NCBI GenBank assembly: GCA_021827545.1
Contig: JAKAVH010000048.1
Span: 1-8,450 of the forward strand
Direction of reading: 5' to 3'
Length of the DNA: 8,450 nt
From: Thermoplasmata archaeon
Lineage (GTDB): Archaea > Thermoplasmatota > Thermoplasmata > UBA184
A program made the position numbers and the translations under genes. Shown here piece by piece: positions 1-5,059 of this stretch; within the stretch, counting starts at the first letter, position 1, and each line of letters opens with the position of its first letter. Under the pieces are notes generated by a model. That model made no database searches, was not told the DNA's origin, and saw only the letters and a program-made list of their open reading frames with translations.

Positions 1-1014
1 AAGTACGGCCTCGAGATGGAAGAGTTCGTCATGGCCCTCCAGAAGGATCTCGTCGAGGGCTCCAGCACCGACGTCGTCATGATCCTCGAGAAACCCGAGG
101 CCGGGGGGATCGAGTACCTGGTCGACGGACTGATCTCGATCCAGCGCGAGGAGCTGGACGAGCGCCGGGTGCGGCACCTTCGCCTCGAGAAGCTGCGCGC
201 GACGAACATCGGCCGGGCCCGCTACGCCGTCACCCTCGACGGGGGCCGGTTCGAGGCGCTCGGCATCCGCGACGGGGCGAGCGCGACGGTGCCGAGCGGG
301 AGCTGGAAGCCGCTCGTGGACCCCGAGCGGTTCTACTCGACGGGGATCCCCGACTTCGACAAGCTTCTCGGTGGGGGATTCCGCCGGGGTAGCTTCAACG
401 CCTTCGAGGTCGACGTGAACGTCGGGATCGACGACTACTACATGCTCTTCACGCCCACCTTCCTCAATTTCCTCTCGCAGGGACGCGGGATCATCTCGGT
501 CCTCGCCGCGGGGGAGTCGCCCGAGAAGCTCCGGGAGACGCTGGTCCGGCACGTGCCGCCGAACCAGTTCGATACGCGCGTGCGGGTGCCGGACTACACC
601 GCGAACGAGACGGACGAACCGTACATCCTGCCGATGGCCCGGTACGGCCGGGACGAGGCGATGCGCGCGATGGTGACCGCGGAGAAGTCGGTCGCCGGCC
701 CGGAGCGGAAGCCGTTCCTCGAGTACACGGGGTTCGACACCTTCGAGAGCCTGATGGGCGACCAGGTCGCCATCCGGATGTACTTCCAGGGGGTCTCCCG
801 CACCAAGCACGTCGGGAACCTCGGCATCGGTCTCCTGAAACCGGGGCTTCTGGTCTCGAGCGAGATCCTGAACATGATGGACACGTACTTCCGGATCATC
901 AACATCGACAACGCCCCGTGCATCTACGGGATCCGGCCGCGCACGACGATCTACGCGATCAGCCCCGACCCGGAGAAGGGCGCCCCGCACGCCGTTCTGA
1001 CCCCGATCGTCTAG
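1..1014 (+). CDS. KaiC/GvpD-like RecA-fold protein, C-terminal part (5' end outside window)
   Basis: The frame is already open at base 1 (it reads KYGLE before the first Met at 16), so the gene very probably starts upstream; 337 codons are visible. The first ~85 residues look like the end of one KaiC-type RecA domain: a beta strand VVMIL, then EYLVDGLI, an RRVR/LRLEKLRAT segment and YAVTLDGGRFE, the usual closing hairpin of KaiC/GvpD/RadA-like ATPase domains. A second RecA-like domain begins near base 330 with the family entry motif STGIPDFDKLLGGGF. Where a Walker A loop (GxxxxGKT) should follow, the sequence reads EVDVNVGIDD, with no GKT/S, so this domain is probably unable to bind ATP normally. 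Two-domain architectures with a degenerate second domain are familiar from archaeal GvpD-type proteins, usually regulatory. No gas-vesicle genes are visible, so I give no symbol. It converges on the gene to its right, and the two stop codons share CTAG at 1011-1014. The family call is good; the function is unknown. Confidence 0.75.
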   Translation, partial: KYGLEMEEFVMALQKDLVEGSSTDVVMILEKPEAGGIEYLVDGLISIQREELDERRVRHLRLEKLRATNIGRARYAVTLDGGRFEALGIRDGASATVPSGSWKPLVDPERFYSTGIPDFDKLLGGGFRRGSFNAFEVDVNVGIDDYYMLFTPTFLNFLSQGRGIISVLAAGESPEKLRETLVRHVPPNQFDTRVRVPDYTANETDEPYILPMARYGRDEAMRAMVTAEKSVAGPERKPFLEYTGFDTFESLMGDQVAIRMYFQGVSRTKHVGNLGIGLLKPGLLVSSEILNMMDTYFRIINIDNAPCIYGIRPRTTIYAISPDPEKGAPHAVLTPIV

Positions 1015-1679
1015 GCGACCGGGGATCCCCCGGGGAGCCCGAGCGCGATCCCCCCGACAAGGTACAGGACGATCGCGGGGACGAACGTCATCGCGAGGTC
1101 GTCGTCGATCCAGGGGATCTTCGGCCACTCGGAGGCGACCGCGAGCGGCGCGGCGATGAGGGCGAGCCCCGCGGCCGGGACGGCCGGCCAGTCCCCGATC
1201 CCCGCGAGCCCGACGAACGCGAGGGCGGCGTAGGCGAGCGCCGGCACGACCGGATAGGTCCGGTGCCAGCGGGCCGAGGCGCGGAGCTCGCCGGCGAGCG
1301 GGTCCACGAACGCCGTGCCGAGCACGACCGCCGCGGCGATCGGCCGCGGGAAAAGAAGCACCGCCCCCGCGAGGGCGAGCGCGTAGAACACGTAGCTGCC
1401 GATCCGCGCCTCCTCGTACGGGCGGAGCGTCGGAAGCTCGAGGCCGGCCCCGTGCCGCAGCACCTCGAGAAGGACGACCGCGGCGAGCGCGAGGACGAGG
1501 ACCTCCTCCTTGGAGAGGACGACGAAGAAACCATCGGGGATCACGTAGTAGAGGAGGACCGCCGCCCCGATGCCGTGCAGGCAGCGGCGCCAGAGCCGGT
1601 CCCCGAGCTGCTCGTCGCCCCCGAATCGGGTGCCCAGCCACCGGCGGAACCGCCCCCCCCGGTGGAGCCGGAGCTCCAT
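1011..1679 (-). CDS. Predicted polytopic membrane protein, dolichol/polyprenol kinase-like
   Basis: This 222-residue protein starts at ATG 1679. The frame is open further upstream, but that part is antisense to purE and looks non-coding. After a basic N-terminus with RRCLHGIG near residues 31-38, the protein is a series of hydrophobic segments (about 36-48, 58-75, 95-125, 143-160, 166-183 and 196-214), so it is an integral membrane protein. Three features recall the CTP-dependent dolichol kinase / phosphatidate cytidylyltransferase-like superfamily: the RxxLHxxG start, an FVDPLAGELR segment (about 124-133) where the family has a G-D-x-x-A-S-x-x-G loop, and IDDDLAMTFVPA (about 191-202) matching the family's D-D-N-L-T-x-P-L motif. 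If so, it would phosphorylate a polyprenol or related isoprenoid lipid at the membrane. The Gly before the Asp of the first loop is Val here, so activity is less certain. It is transcribed divergently from purE. Other membrane families cannot be excluded. Confidence 0.6.
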   Translation of the reverse strand: MELRLHRGGRFRRWLGTRFGGDEQLGDRLWRRCLHGIGAAVLLYYVIPDGFFVVLSKEEVLVLALAAVVLLEVLRHGAGLELPTLRPYEEARIGSYVFYALALAGAVLLFPRPIAAAVVLGTAFVDPLAGELRASARWHRTYPVVPALAYAALAFVGLAGIGDWPAVPAAGLALIAAPLAVASEWPKIPWIDDDLAMTFVPAIVLYLVGGIALGLPGGSPVA

Positions 1680-1701
1680 CGGGGTCCCCCACGCGGAGGG
1701 G

Positions 1702-1710
1702 GCTATCAAT
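1702..1710 (-). promoter_or_regulatory. Possible TATA element of the minus-strand membrane protein gene
   Basis: On the minus strand this reads ATTGATAGC, the most A/T-rich patch in a GC-rich 87-base divergent region. It lies about 23-31 bases before the ATG at 1679, the spacing expected for an archaeal TATA box with a leaderless or nearly leaderless transcript. It is a weak match to the archaeal TTTATA consensus, and no clear Shine-Dalgarno sequence precedes the start. Confidence 0.35.
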
Positions 1711-1737
1711 CCATCTTGCGACCGACCGGCGCCAAGG

Positions 1738-1743
1738 TTTTCT
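1738..1743 (+). promoter_or_regulatory. Possible TATA-like element of purE
   Basis: The sequence TTTTCT is preceded by AAGG and lies about 24-29 bases before the purE GTG at 1767. No Shine-Dalgarno sequence is present before that GTG, so a leaderless transcript starting at or near the GTG is plausible. The match to the archaeal consensus is poor; position and local A/T content are the main support. Confidence 0.3.
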
Positions 1744-1766
1744 CCCGGCCGGCCTCCCAAACAGCC

Positions 1767-2228
1767 GTGAAGGTCACCGTCCTCGTAGGGAGCAAGTCCG
1801 ACCTCGAGATCGCCGGCAAGGTCAAGGCCCGGCTCGACGAGTTCCGCGTTCCGTCGGAGGTCCACGTCGCCTCCGCCCACCGGAACCCCGACAAGGTCGA
1901 CCGACTGGTCGGCGACCCCGACACCGACGTCTTCATCGCGATGGCCGGGCTGTCCGCGGCGCTGCCGGGCGTCGTCGCCGCGCGGACGCTGAAACCGGTC
2001 GTCGGGGTCCCGCTCCACCGCGGGCTCGGCCTCGACAGCCTGCTCTCGGTCGTTCAGATGCCGCCCGGCATCCCGGTCGCGTCCGTCGGCCTCGACGCGG
2101 CGGAGAACGCGGCGCTCCTCGCGACCGAGGTCCTCGCGCTCAAGTACCCCGAGTTGTACGCCGTTCTCGAGCGCTACCGGGCGAAGTGGCGGGAGGAGCC
2201 CCCGGTGGCCCCGGGAAGCCCCCCGTGA
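1767..2228 (+). CDS. purE: PurE, N5-carboxyaminoimidazole ribonucleotide mutase / AIR carboxylase catalytic subunit
   Basis: PurE is a cytoplasmic enzyme of de novo purine synthesis that forms CAIR (4-carboxy-AIR), from N5-CAIR in class I enzymes or from AIR and CO2 in class II. The protein has 153 residues, about the usual length. Family motifs are clear: VLVGSKSD at residues 5-12 (phosphate-binding loop), ASAHRNPDK at about 32-40 with the catalytic His, AGLSAALPG, KPVVGVP, and the strongly conserved SVVQMPPGIPVASVG, followed by ENAALLA. Start choice: the GTG at 1767 gives VKVTVLVGS, matching the usual short N-terminus; the frame is open upstream but reads as Arg/Asp/Glu-rich antisense noise. 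One oddity is that class I enzymes usually have AAHLPG, and here the His is Ala. The QMPPGIP and KPVVGVP blocks still fit a class I/archaeal enzyme better than class II. No purK is visible. The stop overlaps the guaAB start by 4 bases, indicating coupled translation. Confidence 0.93.
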   Translation: MKVTVLVGSKSDLEIAGKVKARLDEFRVPSEVHVASAHRNPDKVDRLVGDPDTDVFIAMAGLSAALPGVVAARTLKPVVGVPLHRGLGLDSLLSVVQMPPGIPVASVGLDAAENAALLATEVLALKYPELYAVLERYRAKWREEPPVAPGSPP

Positions 2229-3172
2229 TCGATCCGGCCAAGTTCGTTGCGGAATCGGTCGCCCGGCTCTCCGCGGAAGTCCCCGGCCGCGCGATCGTCG
2301 CCGCTTCCGGCGGCATCGATTCGACCGTCGCGGCGCTCCTCATCGAGCGCGCGCTCGGCGAGCGGGCCCGGGCGATCTTCGTCGACACCGGGCTCCTCCG
2401 GGCCGGCGAGGTCGAGCGGGTGCGCGCGTTCTTCCGAGACAGCGGTCTTCACTTCGAGGTCGTCCCCGCGGCCGACCGCTTCCTGGCCGCGCTCGCCGGC
2501 GTCGACGACCCCGAAGAGAAGCGCCGACGGATCGGGACCGCGTTCGTGCGCCTCTTCGAGGAGGAGGCGGCGAAGTTCGGCGCCGACTCCCTCGTTCAGG
2601 GGACGATCGCCCCCGATTGGATCGAGAGCGGAGGAGCGCTTCGCGACACCATCAAGACCCACCACAACGTCGGCGGGATCCCGGCGGACTTCCGGCTGCG
2701 CCTGGTCGAGCCACTTCGGGACCTCTACAAGGACGAGGTCCGTGCGCTCGCCCACCACCTCGGCATCCCCGAGGCGGAACGTCAGCCGTTCCCCGGTCCC
2801 GGGCTTGCGGTGCGGGTCACCGGCCCGGTGACTCCCGAGCGCGTCCGACGCGCCCGGGTCGCGAACGCGATCGTGGAGGAGGAGATCGAGCGGGCCGTCG
2901 CCGCCGGCGAGATCGCTCGGCCCTGGCAGTACTTCGCGGTCCTATTGCCCGTGCGGACCGTCGGCGTGCTGGGCGACAACCGGGTTCACGGAGAGGCGGT
3001 CAGCGTGCGGGTCGTCGAGTCCATCGACGCGATGACCGCGACCGCGATGGCCCTGCCGCGCCTCCTGCTCGCTCGGATCGCCGAGCGCGTGACGCGGGAG
3101 CTCTCCGGACAGGTCGTCCGGGTCCTCTACGACGTCACCGACAAGCCGCCCGCGACGATCGAGTGGGAGTGA
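2225..3172 (+). CDS. guaAB: GMP synthase, ATP-pyrophosphatase subunit (subunit B)
   Basis: This subunit adenylylates XMP with ATP and aminates it to GMP, using ammonia from a separate glutaminase subunit (GuaAA). The protein has 315 residues with no class I glutamine amidotransferase domain, as in the two-subunit archaeal enzymes. Motifs in order: the PP-loop SGGIDST at residues 28-34, FVDTGLLR at about 56-63, VQGTIAPDWIESGG, the KTHHNVGGIP loop, LVEPLRDLYKDEVR, PFPGPGLAVRV, RPWQYFAVLLPVRTVGV, and a C-terminus ending DKPPATIEWE, the standard GMPS XMP-binding tail. Start choice: the GTG at 2225 gives VIDPAKFV, matching the family's M-(F/I)-D-P-x-K-F beginning; an earlier GTG at 2186 would add a Gly/Pro-rich stretch inside purE. 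The GTGA at 2225-2228 holds both this start and the purE stop. The glutaminase partner is not in the window. One extra acidic/Ala-rich feature aside, the chain is intact. Confidence 0.95.
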   Translation: MIDPAKFVAESVARLSAEVPGRAIVAASGGIDSTVAALLIERALGERARAIFVDTGLLRAGEVERVRAFFRDSGLHFEVVPAADRFLAALAGVDDPEEKRRRIGTAFVRLFEEEAAKFGADSLVQGTIAPDWIESGGALRDTIKTHHNVGGIPADFRLRLVEPLRDLYKDEVRALAHHLGIPEAERQPFPGPGLAVRVTGPVTPERVRRARVANAIVEEEIERAVAAGEIARPWQYFAVLLPVRTVGVLGDNRVHGEAVSVRVVESIDAMTATAMALPRLLLARIAERVTRELSGQVVRVLYDVTDKPPATIEWE

Positions 3173-3175
3173 GCC

Positions 3176-3424
3176 GTGACGGGGCCCGACGGGACGCAGC
3201 GCAGCGGAGCCCCGGGGGGTCCCTCCTGCTCGATCGCGCTCCCCGCCGAGCTCGTTCGGGCGGTCGAAGAGCGGATGCGAGGCTCGGCGTTCCCCACGGT
3301 CGACGCGTTCGTCGAGTTCGTCCTCGCGCGGCTGCTCGAGCGACCCGGAGCGGACTCGGGGTTCAGCGAGGAGGACGAGCGCCACCTGAAGGAGCGGCTC
3401 CGCTCGCTCGGCTACATCGACTGA
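3176..3424 (+). CDS. Small ribbon-helix-helix (CopG-like) protein
   Basis: This 82-residue protein starts at GTG 3176, three bases after the guaAB stop, with a GGGAG Shine-Dalgarno sequence at 3165-3169 (6-base spacing). After a disordered Gly/Pro/Ser start of ~17 residues comes a classic ribbon-helix-helix pattern: strand CSIALP, helix AELVRAVEERM, then FPTVDAFVEFVLARLLER as the second helix. Proteins of this fold dimerise through the strand and usually bind DNA as repressors. The C-terminal tail FSEEDERHLKERLRSLGYID is an acidic/basic helix often found on archaeal proteins of this type. Its place at the end of the purE-guaAB cluster suggests co-transcription. Whether it controls this cluster cannot be seen from sequence, and no palindromic operator was evident before purE. 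Confidence 0.72.
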   Translation: MTGPDGTQRSGAPGGPSCSIALPAELVRAVEERMRGSAFPTVDAFVEFVLARLLERPGADSGFSEEDERHLKERLRSLGYID

Positions 3425-3439
3425 TCGCCCCCGCCAACG

Positions 3440-3445
3440 CTTAAT
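3440..3445 (+). promoter_or_regulatory. Possible TATA element of the CPFCG protein gene
   Basis: The sequence CTTAAT stands out in a GC-rich 46-base gap and lies about 26-31 bases before the GTG at 3471. There is no Shine-Dalgarno sequence before that GTG. This spacing suits a leaderless archaeal transcript and suggests that the small CPFCG gene has its own promoter rather than belonging to the purE cluster. Confidence 0.45.
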
Positions 3446-3470
3446 CGCCGCGTGCGCCGTCCGGTGCGCC

Positions 3471-3830
3471 GTGCTCGCGTGTCCGTTCTGCGGAGCCTCC
3501 GAGACCGACCGCTTCGAGCTCGAGGGCCACCGCTTCCTCGTTTTCGGCTGCATGTTCTCACCCGCGGTCACGTCGCGCGGGTCGGACGCGGAGATCGCCG
3601 AGGAGCTCCGACGAACGTACGTCGGCGGCGAGGGCGGCGGCTACTTCCGCCGCACCTGCGACCGGCTCCACCTCTACGTCACGCAGGGCGCCGGGGGACG
3701 GACCCTCCGGGCCGCCGAGGGTCCGCCGGCCGACCCGGACGGACCCGTTGCCGGGCCGCTGCCGGTCGGGCCGGAGGGAGGGGATCCACCGCCTCCGCCT
3801 CGATCTCGACCCGCATCGTCGGGTCGATGA
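3471..3830 (+). CDS. Small unidentified protein with N-terminal zinc-ribbon-like CPFCG motif
   Basis: I cannot name this family. The 119-residue frame starts at GTG 3471, giving VLACPFCGASETDRFELEGH. Cys4 and Cys7 form a zinc-knuckle CxxC; His20, Cys27 (in FGCMFSP) and Cys63 (in RRTCDRLHLYV) are further possible ligands, so a single structural metal site is plausible. The first ~70 residues have mixed, protein-like composition with a hydrophobic strand (RFLVFGCMF), a helix (DAEIAEELRRTY) and a final strand LHLYV. From about residue 70 the chain becomes Gly/Pro/Arg-rich and low in complexity; this tail overlaps the 3' end of the convergent RidA-like gene by 152 bases, so it may be an unstructured run-on. 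No membrane segment or signal peptide is seen. The small size and zinc knuckle would suit a nucleic-acid or protein-binding accessory role, but that is a guess. Confidence 0.6.
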   Translation: MLACPFCGASETDRFELEGHRFLVFGCMFSPAVTSRGSDAEIAEELRRTYVGGEGGGYFRRTCDRLHLYVTQGAGGRTLRAAEGPPADPDGPVAGPLPVGPEGGDPPPPPRSRPASSGR

Positions 3831-4206
3831 GCCCGGCGACCTTCACGAGCGTCGCGGTCGGGCGGACGCGGCGAAACCGGGCAGCGAAGGCGCGGGCGAT
3901 GGCATCGAAGTCGGCGAGCTCGGTGACGTAGATCCGGGTGCGGACGACGTGGTCGAGCGAGCTCCCGAGGGACCGCAGCGCCCGGTCGATGTTCGCGAGG
4001 ACCCGGACGGTCTGACGGTACGCGTCGCCCGGCCCCACGATCCGGCCGTCCGGAGCCGTCGCGGTGGTCCCCGAGACCAGCACCCGGTCGCCCACGCGGA
4101 GCGCTCGCGAGTAGCCGACCCTGGGTTCCCAGGGGGTTCCGCTCGCGTAGCGGCGGCGACCGTCCGGGGAAAGCTCAGTGGACGGCCGCTGGGGGGACCT
4201 TCGCAA
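3679..4206 (-). CDS. RidA/YjgF/UK114-family protein, non-canonical subgroup
   Basis: The core matches the YjgF/RidA fold: RRRYASGTPWEPRVGYSRALRVGD at the start, VLVSGTTA, DAYRQTVRVLANIDRALRSLGSSLDHVVRTRIYVTELADF, then RPTATLVKV and IDPTMRVEIEAEAV. The fold forms trimers; true RidA hydrolyses reactive enamines/imines such as 2-aminoacrylate. The arginine used for that (in the P-A-R-S segment of bacterial RidA) aligns with Ala in PTATLV, so this belongs to a divergent Rid subgroup and deaminase activity is doubtful; the Glu in VEIEAEA is kept. Start: there is no ATG or GTG near the expected N-terminus; TTG 4206-4204 with GGAG 7 bases before it is the best choice (175 residues) and overlaps the upstream gene by 32 bases. 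The last ~35 residues are Pro/Arg/Ala-rich, beyond the normal family end, and overlap the convergent gene. It is the last gene of the sdh operon. Confidence 0.82.
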   Translation of the reverse strand: MRRSPQRPSTELSPDGRRRYASGTPWEPRVGYSRALRVGDRVLVSGTTATAPDGRIVGPGDAYRQTVRVLANIDRALRSLGSSLDHVVRTRIYVTELADFDAIARAFAARFRRVRPTATLVKVAGLIDPTMRVEIEAEAVDPLPPARPAAARQRVRPGRPADPRRPGGSVPRRPA

Positions 4207-5059
4207 GGACCGGCTCCGTGGGCACGAGATGGCGCGCGAGCCCCAGCTCTTCCGGGGTCGCCCCCAGCGCGAGCCCGACGACCTGGGGCAGGTGGAAGAT
4301 CGGCATCCCGAGCGGAGCGCCGACCTTCTTCTCCGCCCGGTTCTGGTAGGCATCGAGGGAGATGTGGCAGAGCGGGCAGGGGGTCGCCATCGCCTCGGCG
4401 CCGTGGGACTTCGCGTCGAGGATCTGTCGGCCGGCGATCCCGCTCGCGACGTCGGACTTCACGAACTGGATCGGGAAACCGCAGCACATGACCCGGCCGC
4501 GGTAGTAGACGGGGGAGGCGCCGAGCACTTCGAGGAGGTCCTCGAACGCGTGCGGCTCCTCGCCGTCCTCCCAGCCCATCTCGTCGGTCGGACGGAGGAG
4601 GTGGCAGCCGTAGAACGCGCCGACCTTGAGGCCCGCGAGCGGTCGTCGGACCTTGGCGCGGAGCGCGTCGAGCCCCACGTCCTCGATGAGGACGCGCAGC
4701 AGGTGCTTGACCTTCACGGACCCACGGTACTCGATCCCGAGCGGACGAAGCGCCGCCTCGACCCGAGGCCGGACGGCCGGGTCCGGGTAGCGGAGGTTCG
4801 CGAGCGTGAGCATCCCCTGGCAGGTCGAGCAGATCGTCAGGAGGTCGAGACCGGCCTTCTCGGCGATCGCGAGGTTCCGGGCGTTGATGGCGACGTTGAG
4901 GACCTCGTTCGCCTCGTCCACGAACCCGGAGCCGCAGCAGGAGAAGCTCGGGAACTCGACGAGCTCGATGCCGAGCGCTCGCGCGACCCAGCGCGTCGCG
5001 AGGTCGAGCTCCTTCCCCGACTCCTGCGCGACGCAGCCCGGATAGTAGGCGATCCTCAT
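4175..5059 (-). CDS. sdhE: Succinate dehydrogenase/fumarate reductase CCG-domain subunit (SdhE-type, HdrB-like)
   Basis: This 294-residue protein has two complete cysteine-rich CCG domains as in HdrB, GlpC and the E-type SDH subunit. Domain 1: Cys9, Cys41-Cys42, Cys77-x-x-Cys80. Domain 2: Cys152, Cys192-Cys193, Cys228-x-x-Cys231. In HdrB such motifs bind non-cubane 4Fe-4S clusters. In E-type complex II this subunit replaces the haem-binding membrane anchors and passes electrons between SdhB and the quinone or thiol partner. No clear transmembrane helix is present; any membrane contact would be peripheral. It starts at ATG 5059, which overlaps the sdhB stop as ATGA, with GGAGG at 5067-5071 seven bases before it. 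The frame is open further upstream, but that part is antisense-like noise inside sdhB. The name sdhE here means the CCG subunit, not the bacterial flavinylation factor of the same name. The assignment rests on the sdhA-sdhB neighbours; a thiol:fumarate-reductase-like role is the main alternative. Confidence 0.9.
   Translation of the reverse strand: MRIAYYPGCVAQESGKELDLATRWVARALGIELVEFPSFSCCGSGFVDEANEVLNVAINARNLAIAEKAGLDLLTICSTCQGMLTLANLRYPDPAVRPRVEAALRPLGIEYRGSVKVKHLLRVLIEDVGLDALRAKVRRPLAGLKVGAFYGCHLLRPTDEMGWEDGEEPHAFEDLLEVLGASPVYYRGRVMCCGFPIQFVKSDVASGIAGRQILDAKSHGAEAMATPCPLCHISLDAYQNRAEKKVGAPLGMPIFHLPQVVGLALGATPEELGLARHLVPTEPVLAKVPPAAVH
4214..4217 (-). promoter_or_regulatory. Shine-Dalgarno supporting the TTG start of the RidA-like gene
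   Basis: On the minus strand GGAG lies 7 bases before TTG 4206-4204. Because no ATG or GTG exists in frame between this TTG and the conserved RYASGTP segment, this site is what decides the start. It sits inside the end of the CCG subunit gene, which fits coupled translation. Confidence 0.45.

Noticed and set aside
918..1766. Upstream extension of the purE frame through the membrane protein gene.
   Set aside because: The translation is Arg/Asp/Glu/Pro-rich and antisense to a hydrophobic membrane protein; the PurE family starts at the GTG at 1767.
1680..2018. Upstream extension of the membrane protein frame into purE.
   Set aside because: It is antisense to conserved purE motifs and lacks hydrophobic segments; ATG 1679 is preceded by a TATA-like patch.
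2617..3444. A 275-codon plus-strand frame overlapping guaAB and the ribbon-helix-helix gene in another phase.
   Set aside because: It is dominated by Arg, Gly, Ala and Pro, the usual out-of-frame product of GC-rich coding sequence.
2942..3571. A 209-codon minus-strand frame opposite guaAB, the ribbon-helix-helix gene and the 3425-3470 gap.
   Set aside because: No motif, no promoter signal, and its sequence is the shadow of well-supported genes.
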